Both the position numbers and the translations under genes were made by a program. The notes beneath the pieces are model-generated. The model searched no databases and was not told the origin of the DNA. It saw nothing but the letters and a program-made list of their open reading frames with translations. Of a stretch of DNA of 64,000 nucleotides, positions 51,475-62,399 are shown piece after piece. The stretch comes from Candidatus Thiothrix putei (GTDB lineage: Bacteria; Pseudomonadota; Gammaproteobacteria; Thiotrichales; Thiotrichaceae): NCBI GenBank assembly GCA_029972225.1, contig CP124756.1:4130279-4194278 (forward strand), read 5' to 3'. Within the stretch, counting starts at the first letter, position 1. Each line of letters starts with the position of its first letter.

Positions 51475-53478
51475 TTAAAGGCGATGGGCGGAAAAATTCA
51501 AGGTTAACGGTGAATCTTTCAGCTCCCACTGGCCTTTGGCGACGTTTTCACCGTTGGTACTGTCAAACACCAGATAGCTGTATTTGCCATAATGCGGCAG
51601 TTTTGCCAGCATCCTCTCCAATCCATCGGGGCTAGAGGCATCCAATAAAACAATATCTTGCTGTCCTGCCCGCAAACCCAGCGCCAGTGTGTGCAAGCCG
51701 CAGGTATAATTCACGCTATTGAGCGTATACGCTGCATCCGTCATGCGAAACGGTTCTTGCGCCCGCTCCAGCAGCCCTTGCAAGGCCGCATTATCGCCAC
51801 CCAGCAATATCACTGTACCGGTATCCGGCAAAGGTGCATCGTCGTATTGCACCCGCAAGGCAGGGTCACGTTCTTTCAACCCATCCAGCCAGCTTTGCCA
51901 TGCCAACTGCATCGCCTCATCAGTCTGGCGCGAGAGCACGTAAGTCTTGGCGCTCTTGCCATTCATGACGCCGATGGTGGCAGGCATTTCTGCCGCATCC
52001 GGCAAGCGGAACAGGTCAAACTCAGGGTCAACGGCCACTTGCTCAGGCTTAGCAGGGAATACTAGCTCGAAGGTTTGTGTAGTCTGCGTCATCTGCAACG
52101 TGTCGGTGCGCTCCGGCTGCTCACCCGCAAAACGGCTGCGCACCGGAATGCTCAGTGGGAACGTCTTACCGCGTTGTTCCTGCTTCAAGGTCAGTTGCAA
52201 ACGGTAGTTGCCCCCCTCCTGCGTCAAGGTATGTGCCGCAATCGCTAAGCGTGGCGCACCCGTACCCTCTAGCCATGTTTGCCGGAAGGTTTTATCTGCC
52301 TGCAAACTGTCCAACAAGTCGCCAAATGTCGCTGCTTTAAAGCGGTATGCCGCATAAAATTGCTTTAAGCCCGCAAAAAACGCCTCATCCCCCTGCTGTT
52401 GGCGCAGCATATGGAACAGCATCAACGCTTTGCTGTAACCAATCGCCTGCGTGGTTTCATCGTGGCGGCTGCGGAAGTTAGTCAGCGGAAAATCGTCTTG
52501 CTTGCCCACAAACGTCGCGTATTTTTGCAAGCTGCTGCGGCGGTATTCCGCGCCTTCGCCGACTTGTGCCTTGATGCGCTGGTCAGCTAAATACGCGGTC
52601 AAGCCTTCTGTCCAGTTGCCTTGGCTGGCATCGACATACACGCTATTGCCCCACCAGTTATGCAAAATTTCGTGCGGAAACGACGAGTGCAAAATAAACG
52701 GCAAGCGTATCACCCGTGACCCCAGCAAGGTGAACGACGGCATTCCCCAGCCGGTTTCCCAAAAACTTTCCACCGTGGCAAATTTGGCGTAGGGGTAATC
52801 ACCGAGGAGTTCGGAATATTCGGTCAAATACTGTTCGGTGGCTTGCAAGTAGCGTTTTGCCAAGGCTTCATCCGGTGCTTGCAAATAGACCATCGCATTC
52901 GCGTGTTTGCCCGCTTGTTGGTACACATGGAAACGTCCCGCGAGCAAATACAGGCTGTCTTGCGGTTGGGTTTCTGCCCAGCCGTCAGCGGTTTGCTTGC
53001 CTTGGCTCAGGCTCACCCAGCCCTCCGGTAAATTGACGCGCAGGGTGAAGGTGTGCAGTGCATCTGCGGTTTGTGCATACCATTGGCTGTTCGCATCCAA
53101 ATAAATACCGCGTTCATTCAATAAGATGCACGCTTGGGTCAGCCAAGCACAATCAGGGGTGGAGCTTAGCCTACCACGGTATTTGAGGGTGATTTCCCCT
53201 TGTTCCGGCTTAAGTGGAATACTATAAGCACCAGCCGCCTGTGGGGGGTGCGGCACACCGCCAGCCTCTAGCGTGAATTGTGGGTTGAGCATGAAGCTAA
53301 ATTGCCCGTTTTGCCGCAATTCGGCGGGGATGCGCAGGGTATCTTCCACCTGCAATTCGCTGGTTTTAATATCAGGCGTTACCCGTAAATCGTGGTGTAA
53401 CACCGGCAACGCGGTGGCAGCACTCACGCTTGGCAGCCATAACAGCAATAGGATCACAACATGTTTCACAATCGACAT
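51475..53478 (-). CDS. Secreted M1-family-like metallopeptidase
   Basis: 667 residues with a signal peptide (cleavage near VSA-AT). Residues ~25-190 form an N-terminal beta domain. The zinc site is HEILHNWWGN, with the third ligand in NWTEGLTAYLAD 18 residues later, the HExxH-x18-E gluzincin arrangement of M1 aminopeptidases. The last ~200 residues are a beta/alpha region without known motif. No GAMEN motif is clear, so it may be an atypical member. It is periplasmic and is transcribed divergently from the ChaN-like gene, with start codons 18 bases apart. Confidence 0.82.
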   Translation of the reverse strand: MSIVKHVVILLLLWLPSVSAATALPVLHHDLRVTPDIKTSELQVEDTLRIPAELRQNGQFSFMLNPQFTLEAGGVPHPPQAAGAYSIPLKPEQGEITLKYRGRLSSTPDCAWLTQACILLNERGIYLDANSQWYAQTADALHTFTLRVNLPEGWVSLSQGKQTADGWAETQPQDSLYLLAGRFHVYQQAGKHANAMVYLQAPDEALAKRYLQATEQYLTEYSELLGDYPYAKFATVESFWETGWGMPSFTLLGSRVIRLPFILHSSFPHEILHNWWGNSVYVDASQGNWTEGLTAYLADQRIKAQVGEGAEYRRSSLQKYATFVGKQDDFPLTNFRSRHDETTQAIGYSKALMLFHMLRQQQGDEAFFAGLKQFYAAYRFKAATFGDLLDSLQADKTFRQTWLEGTGAPRLAIAAHTLTQEGGNYRLQLTLKQEQRGKTFPLSIPVRSRFAGEQPERTDTLQMTQTTQTFELVFPAKPEQVAVDPEFDLFRLPDAAEMPATIGVMNGKSAKTYVLSRQTDEAMQLAWQSWLDGLKERDPALRVQYDDAPLPDTGTVILLGGDNAALQGLLERAQEPFRMTDAAYTLNSVNYTCGLHTLALGLRAGQQDIVLLDASSPDGLERMLAKLPHYGKYSYLVFDSTNGENVAKGQWELKDSPLTLNFSAHRL

Positions 53479-53496
53479 ACACTATTTCCTGATTTG

Positions 53497-54645
53497 ATGC
53501 GGCGCACGTTATTGGCAGCGTGCGTGGTGGTCATTGGCGTATTACCCATCAGCAGCATCGCGGCAACGGTGGAACACGCGACGCTGGATGAGGCGCTGGC
53601 GCACATTGGTGAACATGCGCCCACCGGCGTGATGCAAGGTAAAGCGTTGCCATTTTCTACTTTAATGGACGGCTTGGCACAAAACCGTGTGGTGTTTGTG
53701 GGTGAAATTCATGACCGCTATGACCATCACCTGCATCAATTAGCGGTATTGCAGGGCTTGCACCAGCGTAATCCGAAGCTGGCGATTGGGGTGGAATGGT
53801 TTCAGCAATCGTTTCAGCCGGTGTTGAATGATTATTTGGCGGGCAAACTGACCGAAGTGGAGTTTTTGCGCCGCAGCGAATATTTCGAGCGTTGGGGCTA
53901 CGATTACCGTCAATTACGCCCGATTTTGGCATACGCCAAAGCCAATGGCTTGCCGGTGCTGGCGTTGAATGCACCCGTTGAGTTGACCCGCAAAGTCTCA
54001 GAAGGCGGTTTGGAAGCGTTGAGCAAAGCTGAACGAGCGCAATTGCCACCGACGATTCACCCGGCGGATGCAGATTACCAAGCACGCTTGCGTAAGGTAT
54101 TCGAGGCGCACTCGCAAGACCCCCAGCAATTCGAGCGCTTTATGCTGGTGCAGCGGATTTGGGATGAAACCATGGCGTATAATGCGGCAAAGTATTTGAA
54201 CGCTAACCCCGAACATCAACTGGTGGTATTGGCAGGCGTGGGGCATATCAGCGATGGCGTGGGCATTCCGGCAGATTTGGCGCGGCAGTTACCGGGCAGT
54301 AAAGTGGCGACCGTTGCCAGCAGTGACAGCCAAGACGCGGCTCCGGCGGTGGATTATACCCTGCTTACCGCAGCGGTGGATTTACCGCCGACTGGCAAAT
54401 TGGGTGTATTGTTGGATACGCAAGGCAAGGGTTTGAGCATTTCCGCCTTGGATAAAAACAGTGCGGCGGCTAAAGCGGGGCTGCAAAAAGGCGACCGTCT
54501 TGCGACCTTGGAAGGCGTGGCGCTGAAAAACATGAGTGATCTGAAATTGGCGTTATCGCAACACCAAGTGGGCAATGCGGTGAAAATGACCGTGGAACGC
54601 GCTGGTTCAACAGACCTATTGGCATACACGGTGGTATTACAGTAA
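53497..54645 (+). CDS. ChaN-like haem-uptake-domain protein with C-terminal PDZ
   Basis: 382 residues from ATG 53497, chosen because the signal peptide (MRRTLLAACVVV..., cleavage near IAA-TV) starts there. The ChaN/Haem_bdg_uptake domain (about 60-275) shows VVFVGEIHDRYDHHLHQL, GVEWFQQSFQPVLNDYL and VVLAGVGHISDGVGIP, with the His residues of the family. A PDZ domain follows (about 295-382: KGLSISALDKNSAAAKAGLQKGDRL). ChaN-type proteins bind haem in Campylobacter. Here it is periplasmic and probably partners with the divergent peptidase. Confidence 0.82.
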   Translation: MRRTLLAACVVVIGVLPISSIAATVEHATLDEALAHIGEHAPTGVMQGKALPFSTLMDGLAQNRVVFVGEIHDRYDHHLHQLAVLQGLHQRNPKLAIGVEWFQQSFQPVLNDYLAGKLTEVEFLRRSEYFERWGYDYRQLRPILAYAKANGLPVLALNAPVELTRKVSEGGLEALSKAERAQLPPTIHPADADYQARLRKVFEAHSQDPQQFERFMLVQRIWDETMAYNAAKYLNANPEHQLVVLAGVGHISDGVGIPADLARQLPGSKVATVASSDSQDAAPAVDYTLLTAAVDLPPTGKLGVLLDTQGKGLSISALDKNSAAAKAGLQKGDRLATLEGVALKNMSDLKLALSQHQVGNAVKMTVERAGSTDLLAYTVVLQ

Positions 54646-54757
54646 ATCTTAAAATGATCAGAAAAATCTATTTTTGATATAATTCAAATGAACATTTGCT
54701 GCGGATAATGCGACCCACCTCTGAAGTTTATAGCGAAAAACAACTGGAGGGGCTCTT

Positions 54758-55078
54758 ATGTCAAGCAGCGATTTGGCTGATTACTTGGAACAGCGCGTGG
54801 CAATGTTGGGTATTTCGCGCTCGGAAGTGGCGCGTCGCGCCGATATATCGCGGCAAACCTGGTATCGGCTCTTGAGCGCTGATCTGACGGATGCCAAACT
54901 GTCCACCATCATGCGCTTGGCAGAAGCGCTGGAAACTCCCCCCTTGCACTTATTGCGTTTGTATTTGGGTGAGGGGCAGACAACCACACCCCTTAACGGA
55001 GCAAGCAACGATGCAGGCGGATTTTTGGCACGAACGTTGGGAACACCAGCAAATCGGATTTCACCAAGCGGAAATTAA
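54758..55078 (+). CDS. Small XRE-type helix-turn-helix regulator
   Basis: 106 residues. Residues 1-70 form a helix-turn-helix (RSEVARRADISRQTWYRLLSADL) very like that of the gene at 20669: DLADYL, ISRQTW, A.LST, LETPPLHLLRLY. The last ~30 residues lie in sequence that also encodes the start of the methyltransferase in another frame (68-base overlap), so the tail may be unimportant. It has a GGAGGGG site. AT-rich DNA just upstream (TTTTTGATATAAT) may be its promoter. Unlike its relative it has no FW domain. Confidence 0.72.
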   Translation: MSSSDLADYLEQRVAMLGISRSEVARRADISRQTWYRLLSADLTDAKLSTIMRLAEALETPPLHLLRLYLGEGQTTTPLNGASNDAGGFLARTLGTPANRISPSGN

Positions 55079-55667
55079 TAGCCACTTACAGGCATTCTGG
55101 GGGCAAATGCGCGTACCCGCCGATAGCCGCATTTTCGTACCATTGTGTGGCAAAAGCCGCGATATGCTGTGGTTGCGCTCGCAAAATTTGTTGGTAACGG
55201 GCGTGGAAATCAGCCCGATTGCGGTGCATGATTTTTTTGCAGAAAACGGTTTGGAGCCGGTCGTCACGCAACAAGGCGCGTTTGAGCGCTGGGAATGTGA
55301 CGGGTTGGTGATTTTGCAGGGCGATTTTTTCGACCTGAGTGCGGCGGATGTGGCGGATTGTGCCGGTGTGTTTGACCGCGCTTCGCTGATCGCACTGCCA
55401 CCCGATATGCGTACCCGCTATGCGCAACATTTGACGAATATTTTACCGACTGCGGTACAGATACTGTTGATTACGATGGAATACGACCAGCGTGAAATGA
55501 AAGGCCCGCCGTTTTCGGTGCATGAGGCGGAAGTGCGCGGTTTTTATGAAGAGCGCTACGCGGTGGAGCGTTTGCAGGCGCTGGATGTATTAGCGGATGA
55601 ACCCGGTTTTCGCCAGCGCGGGCTGACCCGGCTGGATGAAAAAGTGTATGTGTTGACGCCGCGTTAA
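55011..55667 (+). CDS. tpm: Thiopurine S-methyltransferase
   Basis: 218 residues from ATG 55011; its frame is open much further upstream but overlaps the HTH gene. The family pattern is FWHERWEHQQIGFHQAEINSHL, then VPLCGKSRDMLWL and VTGVEISPIAV (the SAM site), and FDRASLIALPPDMR. TPMT-family enzymes methylate thiols and, in bacteria, selenite or tellurite species. It has a CGGAG site and overlaps the HTH gene by 68 bases, which suggests coupled expression with that regulator. Confidence 0.9.
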   Translation: MQADFWHERWEHQQIGFHQAEINSHLQAFWGQMRVPADSRIFVPLCGKSRDMLWLRSQNLLVTGVEISPIAVHDFFAENGLEPVVTQQGAFERWECDGLVILQGDFFDLSAADVADCAGVFDRASLIALPPDMRTRYAQHLTNILPTAVQILLITMEYDQREMKGPPFSVHEAEVRGFYEERYAVERLQALDVLADEPGFRQRGLTRLDEKVYVLTPR

Positions 55668-55669
55668 GC

Positions 55670-56383
55670 TTATTTAGCAGCCGCTGCTTCTGTGGCGGCA
55701 ATCGCTGACGGGTCGGGGGTTTCAGTTGCGGGCTTATTGAACATATACAGCGCGGCAATGCCGATACCGATGGCGGCAATCACGGCGGCGATTTTCAGTT
55801 TGGGGTCGCTGTTGCTGGTCTCGTCGGCGCCCAATTGACGCCGCGCTTCGCGGTAAAGTGCGTCGGATTCTTCTTGTTGGGCGCGTTGGTGCGCTTCCTT
55901 AATGCTTTTCGCCAATTCGTTGTCGTACTTTTGGCGTTCCATCTCGACGGCTTCTTTCATGCGTTGAGAGCGTAGAAAGTGATCGCCAATCACGCCACAG
56001 GCTTCACACTTTTCATTGATTTCTTTGGTTTGCACTTGAGTGTGTTTGCAGGCAGGGCAAGTGTACAGCGCAGCGGTGGGCGGGTTGATTTCGTCGTCTT
56101 TGGGAACAAGTTGCAGGGTGGGGCGAATGGCGCAATGAATTGCCAGCGTTTGGAGTTGTTCGCTGAGCGCTTGCGCTTCGGCTTCGGTGATGTTTTCACG
56201 AATCGACACCATGCCGTTGTTGAACAGCAGCGCATCGGATAATTTGAATTCGAGGTAAGGGCTGTGATCGTCCAGCAAATCCAGCACATCGCGTACCAAG
56301 GCTTCGACTGACTTTTCAGAACGGTGTCCGGTGACGACCAGATCGAACAGTTCCTGAATTTCAATGGCTTGTGATTCTGACAT
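55670..56383 (-). CDS. Zinc-ribbon membrane-anchored protein of unknown function
   Basis: 237 residues from ATG 56383. Residues ~120-150 hold a zinc ribbon (YTCPACKHTQ, KCEACGV). A charged coiled-coil region (KEAVEMERQKYDNELAKSI, AHQRAQQEE) follows, and a membrane segment near the C-terminus (IAAVIAAIGIGIAALYMF). No family was recognised. It converges with the methyltransferase gene, leaving two bases between stops. Confidence 0.6.
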   Translation of the reverse strand: MSESQAIEIQELFDLVVTGHRSEKSVEALVRDVLDLLDDHSPYLEFKLSDALLFNNGMVSIRENITEAEAQALSEQLQTLAIHCAIRPTLQLVPKDDEINPPTAALYTCPACKHTQVQTKEINEKCEACGVIGDHFLRSQRMKEAVEMERQKYDNELAKSIKEAHQRAQQEESDALYREARRQLGADETSNSDPKLKIAAVIAAIGIGIAALYMFNKPATETPDPSAIAATEAAAAK

Positions 56384-56485
56384 GGCGTTTTGTCCTGTGT
56401 TTTTTATTGTGCGCCTACGCAAGGCAATCTTGGGCAAAGGGTATAAGCAGCCGGACAGGATGTAAACAGTGAGCAGATAAGCGTG

Positions 56486-56740
56486 CTACTGATCAGACGG
56501 TTTGCGGTGCGGTTTGCCGCATTCACACGCTTCGGGAACGGGGTCAAGACCTCCTTCGTGCCAGGGGTTGCAACGCCCGATACGCCGGATGGCGAGCCAA
56601 CTGCCTTTAAGTGCGCCGTGTTGCTCGATGGCTTGCTTGGCGTAATGCGAACAGGTGGGGTAGAAACGGCAATTGCTCCCCAGCAGCGGGCTGAGGAACA
56701 ATTGGTAGAAGCGGATGATGGCGATTAAAAGGTATTTCAT
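56486..56740 (-). CDS. yidD: Membrane protein insertion efficiency factor YidD
   Basis: 84 residues. [31 protein letters not shown] and [10 protein letters not shown] are the YidD hallmarks (conserved Cys residues). YidD assists YidC in inserting membrane proteins. It normally sits between rnpA and yidC. Here it stands directly downstream of the broken NAMPT gene, so it has moved from its usual place or is a second copy. Confidence 0.92.
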   Translation of the reverse strand: MKYLLIAIIRFYQLFLSPLLGSNCRFYPTCSHYAKQAIEQHGALKGSWLAIRRIGRCNPWHEGGLDPVPEACECGKPHRKPSDQ

Positions 56741-56748
56741 GCCGTTGA

Positions 56749-57296
56749 TTATACGGCGTTGCTGCGCTCCCGTACTACGTCAAAACGGTCATCTATTAGC
56801 AACTCGCCATTGCGGAACACCGGACGCAGCAAATTGCTTTCCCACGACAGCGCATCCGCGCGAATCGTTTTGATCACGCCCGCATCTTTGATCACCGCCA
56901 GCCGTCCACGCTTAGAATGCTTACCCGCATCAGTAATCGGCTGCTTATACACATCGCGCCACGCACCGTTGATTTGCATCGCGGAAGCCTTCATCGCAAA
57001 GCGCAAGGTATCGCGGTTGACCTTCTGCAATAACCCGCCACCCATGCCAAACGCGACATTTTCGGTAGAAAATCCCGCTTGCTGAATACGCTGCAAAATC
57101 ACGCCGATGGAATCCACATCCACCCCATCACCTTGAATCACCCGCACGCAATCGCTCAACACCTTGTAACCCTTGCTGTTCACCCGACCGCCGAATTCGG
57201 CATACAAACGCTCCAGTACCTCCGGCACGATGGCTTCAGGCACGCCAGAATCGGGGCGAATCACCACGGTTGCGCGGCTGCTTTCGACTTGCGCCC
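56749..57296 (-). pseudogene. nadV: C-terminal fragment of nicotinamide phosphoribosyltransferase gene
   Basis: Reads ESSRATVVIRPDSGVPEAIVPEV through FGMGGGLLQKVNRDT (written here in parts) to the end of a NAMPT-type protein. RPDSG and GMGGGLLQKVNRDTLRFA are the phosphoribosyl-binding signatures. The N-terminal part lies at 58518-59362 across an ISAs1-type element. The restored junction reads L-R-A-Q-V-E-S-S in frame. The enzyme makes NMN from nicotinamide and PRPP. Confidence 0.88.
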
Positions 57297-58517
57297 TAGG
57301 GCAATCGCTTGAATAATCGCCTTACTTACATGACTTGCTCCAGCAGTTGTGCCAGATAGTCAGTTGACCACCCTGCCTGTTTACGACGGACTTTGAGGCT
57401 ATGTTTGTTGGTTTTGTCATTGCGCAGCAGGTTAGTACCCATGTGGCGCAGGATGGCGAGATTATGTGCGCCATGGTTGCTACGGTTTCTCGCCAAATCT
57501 TCCCGCATCAGGACATCCAGCACCCAATGCAACTTGTTTTCGATTGCCCAGTGGGAGCGGACGGCATATTGTGCGGCCTTGGCGATCATCGCCAGTGAAC
57601 AGATGTAGTGGCGGATGGAATAGGTGGATTTTCCTGCTTTTTCGACCCAGGACTCGATACAGATGATGCTGGCAAGTCCTGCCCATTCCTGCCGTTGTTC
57701 CAACCAAGCAACATCGGTGCAAATGCGGCAACGGCGGGTTTCGAGCCGCCCGTGGTCTTTTTCCACCTGGGTGTCTTCATCCAGCACATAACCGGCAGGC
57801 GGCTTTTCGAAAAACAGGGCGATGTCTTCTGCTAACGTTTTCTGATTGTCTTTGACTGCCAGTAGGTAATCACCGCCTGCTTCCACGATTTGCTTGGCGA
57901 TGGCCTTTTGTGTCCCCATCGCATCAATGGTGATCAAGCAGCCTTCAATGTCGAGCTTGCGTAGCAAGGCGGGGATGGCAGTGATTTCATTGGATTTCTG
58001 GTCGGTGGCTTCCTGCCCCAGCACTAGATTTTGCTGGTTTGCCCACGCTGACACCAGGTGCAGAGGGTTCTGCCCGTTGCCACCACTGCGCCGTGAGGTT
58101 TTGCCGTCAATGTTCAATAGGTCAGCCTCCCCTGCGGACAGGCTGTTTGTCCAACGGATAAACAGTTCCGAAAACAGCTTAGCATTCAGCGCGTTGAACA
58201 CGTCACTCACCGTGTCATGGCTGGGAAAGCCCCGTGCATAGGGATAATAGCGGCGCAGGAAATCCGCGTTTAGCTTTGCCCAGCGCACCATTTCCACCAC
58301 ATCGTCTGCCCCTGCTAAGCTGCCTGCCAAACCCAGCAATAGGATTTCAGGTAGGGGGTAGAGAACTTTGGCTTGCTGGCGTGGGTCTTCTAAAACTGAC
58401 AACTGTTCCAGTAGGCGGCTGATAGCGCTGGACGGCAAGTTCGGCATCGGTTTTGTCCTTTCGGGAAAAACCTTATTTATGCATGTTTTGCAACCAAACT
58501 TTCAAGCGATTGCCCTG
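57297..58517 (-). mobile_element. ISAs1-family insertion in the NAMPT gene (copy 1)
   Basis: 1221 bp. The terminal repeats are AGGGCAATCGCTTGAA and its complement, with one mismatch at the outermost base. The 10-bp direct repeat ACTTGCGCCC flanks it (57287-57296 and 58518-58527). One transposase gene is in the same direction as the host gene. It is nearly identical to the element at 59752-60971. Confidence 0.92.
57326..58447 (-). CDS. ISAs1-family transposase (copy 1)
   Basis: 373 residues, intact. ISAs1 features are LEDPRQQAKVLYPLPEILL at the N-terminus, the DDE Asp in LLNIDGKTSRRS, the second Asp in ITIDAMGTQKAIA, and SHWAIENKLHWVLDV containing the Glu. It differs from copy 2 at two residues I could find: Gln versus Leu in the VDEDT.VEKD region and Ala versus Val in QEW.GLAS. 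Confidence 0.92.
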   Translation of the reverse strand: MPNLPSSAISRLLEQLSVLEDPRQQAKVLYPLPEILLLGLAGSLAGADDVVEMVRWAKLNADFLRRYYPYARGFPSHDTVSDVFNALNAKLFSELFIRWTNSLSAGEADLLNIDGKTSRRSGGNGQNPLHLVSAWANQQNLVLGQEATDQKSNEITAIPALLRKLDIEGCLITIDAMGTQKAIAKQIVEAGGDYLLAVKDNQKTLAEDIALFFEKPPAGYVLDEDTQVEKDHGRLETRRCRICTDVAWLEQRQEWAGLASIICIESWVEKAGKSTYSIRHYICSLAMIAKAAQYAVRSHWAIENKLHWVLDVLMREDLARNRSNHGAHNLAILRHMGTNLLRNDKTNKHSLKVRRKQAGWSTDYLAQLLEQVM

Positions 58518-59362
58518 ACTTGCGCCCGCAATTGCTTGCCCCAAATCTCGGAAACGGCGTGGTAGATGTCGTAGGAATCGGAGACCACCGCGAGCAATTT
58601 TCCTGCTTGCCCGAATTGTTGCAGCATATTGGCGTAAGCATCCGCTTCGCCTTCGCGTCCCCATGCGGTTATGGTGGAATGTTCAGCAGCGGGAATCGAA
58701 AAGCCTGCCATGTCCGCGCCGTAATACTTACGCGCCGCCAGCAATGCCACTACCGTATCGCTGCCCATGAAATTGACCAAATGCTCCATGCCACCGAGTG
58801 CAGCAGATTCGTGCGAAGACACCCCGCGTGCGCCGAAGTCATGCAACTTGAACGGCAATTCATTCGCCGGATTTTCGCAGGTGGTTTCAAGGGCTTGGCG
58901 AATGCTTTGTTTCACCTGCCACGACAACGTAGCAACCGTGGTGGGATACCACACCGCCCGCAACAATGCCGTTTCCAGATACGAAGTCAGCCAAAACGCT
59001 TGCGGGTCAGTATTGCGAATTTGTACCAACGCATTGCCGGTAGGGACAATCATGCCTTCGGGTAAGGCTTCGATTTCAATCGGCAAAAAACCACCGTGCT
59101 GCTGCACAATTTGTTCCCAGCCTTGACGGAAAAACGGCACACCGTGCGCCGCAAACAACGCCTCCGCCTCATCAATATCTGCCGTCGTGACAGGTTTGAG
59201 CAAGTATTCCTTGATGAATGCCTGCAAGCCAAAGAACAGCGTTTGCGGAAATTCCCCGCCACGCGATTCGATGTAGGATGACACCACTTGCGTCCCCGCA
59301 GGGTATTGCAAAAAGTGGCTGGCTTTGTAGCTGTCAGTATTGAGAATCAAGTTAGTGAACAT
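58518..59362 (-). pseudogene. nadV: N-terminal fragment of nicotinamide phosphoribosyltransferase gene
   Basis: About 281 codons of a NAMPT-type enzyme: LNTDSYKASHFLQYP, SYIESRGGEFPQTLFFGLQ, DFGARGVSSHESAALGG and GFSIPAAEHSTITAWGREGE, which includes the catalytic-type His. Native sequence ends at RAQV; the IS then adds RAIA and a stop. With the 3' piece the protein would have about 460 residues, normal for the family. It follows nadM-Nudix in the same operon, 59 bases apart. Confidence 0.9.
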
Positions 59363-59421
59363 AGGAAATCCTCCTGTGTTGAGTGTTAAACGCCGGTCTA
59401 TCCAGCGTCGGGAGAGAAGTT

Positions 59422-60971
<1,550 letters not shown>

Positions 60972-61684
60972 CCGGGTAATGCCCATTGCCCTTTGCCGGG
61001 GCGAGCTTTGCGTTCGATCAGCAAGATGTGTCCGGCTTGCACCACCACCGCATCCACGGTAACAAATGTCGGTGCGTAGGGCGCAGCTTCCCAGCCCTTG
61101 CGGTATTGGTTAACGAATTCCCACTCGCTGGCAATGTGCGCAAAGGTGTCAGATTCACGGAAGGTTGCCAGCCAGGTTTGCACCGCATCCGGCAATTCGC
61201 CTTGCGTCGTACCGTGTTGAAAATACTGTTCGCGCAACGGCGTAGACGACACCCCGCGCACGTTTTCCACCGCCACCGATTGCCATTGCGGAAACATCGA
61301 CAGGTAATAGGAACTGTGGTCTTTGCTGTGTCCGATCAAGCCAATGCGCGGCGCAGCACTGCCCACTTTCGGCGGGAAACGGCAGGTAATGCCATGCACG
61401 GATTGTTGCACACGGGTAATCCAACCTTGCTCGTTGTAGGTGTCATCCAGCAATGGCGCAAGAATCAAGCGTTCGCCCGCTTCAGGAAATACAGCACGGA
61501 TAACAGATTCACGCTCGGAAAATGTCCACGGATTACGCAAAGTGCGCGGTTGGCAACTCGAACCGACCAGCACAATCACGCGCTCGGCACGTTGCAACGC
61601 CGTAGCGACCACGGCTTGATGACCCGTATGAAACGGCTGGAAACGACCAATGAAGACCAGAAAATCAAAATCAGGTTTGAACAT
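60972..61684 (-). pseudogene. N-terminal fragment of bifunctional NMN adenylyltransferase/Nudix gene
   Basis: From ATG 61684 (AAGGAG nine bases upstream). The NadM-type nucleotidyltransferase shows FLVFIGRFQPFHTGHQAVV (HxGH motif), SSCQPRTLRNPWTFSERE, IGLIGHSKDHSSYYL and VRGVSSTPLREQY (ISSTxxR type). The start of the Nudix domain follows (GHILLIERKARPGKGQWALPG) before the IS. The intact protein turns NMN plus ATP into NAD, the step after NAMPT. It is first in the two-gene salvage operon. Confidence 0.9.
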
Positions 61685-61832
61685 GTCAGTAAGCTCCTTA
61701 CTGAGAATGGTGGAGCTTGGTCTATCCAAGCTGTTTATGATTAAACGCTGATTAGTGCGTAGCGTCAATGCCAAGTATCTGCTAATTGCGACAGCTTAAG
61801 CACGAGTGCCCGTAGCGTTTGTTCTGTTTTTA

Positions 61833-61856
61833 TGAATGTTATGAGATAAACATTCA
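61833..61856 (+). promoter_or_regulatory. Perfect inverted repeat upstream of dps
   Basis: TGAATGTT (61833-61840) and AACATTCA (61849-61856), 8 bases apart, form a perfect palindrome. It lies just upstream of a possible -35 (TTCTTA, 61859-61864) and -10 (TATACT, 61882-61887). The position suits an activator such as a peroxide or iron sensor, but the sequence is not one I can assign. Confidence 0.5.
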
Positions 61857-61881
61857 ATTTCTTAAAACAGTGCGAGTGTCC

Positions 61882-61887
61882 TATACT
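61882..61887 (+). promoter_or_regulatory. Predicted dps -10 element
   Basis: TATACT, with a weak -35 (TTCTTA) 17 bases upstream, about 45 bases before the dps ATG and its AGGGAG ribosome site. Confidence 0.45.
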
Positions 61888-61931
61888 TATCTCATCTGAT
61901 CAAAACAGCCATACAGACAGGGAGACATATC

Positions 61932-62399
61932 ATGGACATCAATATCGGCATTCCCAACGACCAACGCCAGGCGATTGCTGATGGGCTTTCGCGCTTGCTC
62001 GCTGACACTTACACGCTTTACCTGAAAACCCATAACTACCACTGGAATGTGACCGGGCCGATGTTCAACACTCTGCACCTCATGTTCGAGACGCAATATA
62101 ACGAACTGGCCTTAGCCGTCGATTTGGTGGCAGAACGTATCCGCGCCCTTGGCTACCCCGCACCGGGTACTTACGCGGCTTACAGCAAACTCTCCTCCAT
62201 CAAGGAAGAAGAAGGCGTGCCGAAAGCGCAAGACATGATCCGCAATCTGGTGGAAGGTCAGGAAGCGGTGGTACGCACTGCCCGCAGCATTTTCCCACTG
62301 GTCGATGCTGCCAGTGACGAACCAACAGCGGATTTGTTGACCCAGCGGATGCAAATCCATGAAAAGAATGCGTGGATGTTACGCAGCATGTTGGAGTGA
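61932..62399 (+). CDS. dps: Dps-family ferritin-like DNA-protection protein
   Basis: 155 residues. The dimer-interface ferroxidase site is visible: [13 protein letters not shown] (His), [27 protein letters not shown] written in part, with the Asp and Glu ligands. Dps dodecamers oxidise Fe2+ with peroxide and store the iron. There is no Lys-rich N-terminal tail, so DNA binding is uncertain. It is monocistronic, with an inverted repeat at its promoter. It converges with the permease gene, with no base between stops. Confidence 0.92.
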   Translation: MDINIGIPNDQRQAIADGLSRLLADTYTLYLKTHNYHWNVTGPMFNTLHLMFETQYNELALAVDLVAERIRALGYPAPGTYAAYSKLSSIKEEEGVPKAQDMIRNLVEGQEAVVRTARSIFPLVDAASDEPTADLLTQRMQIHEKNAWMLRSMLE

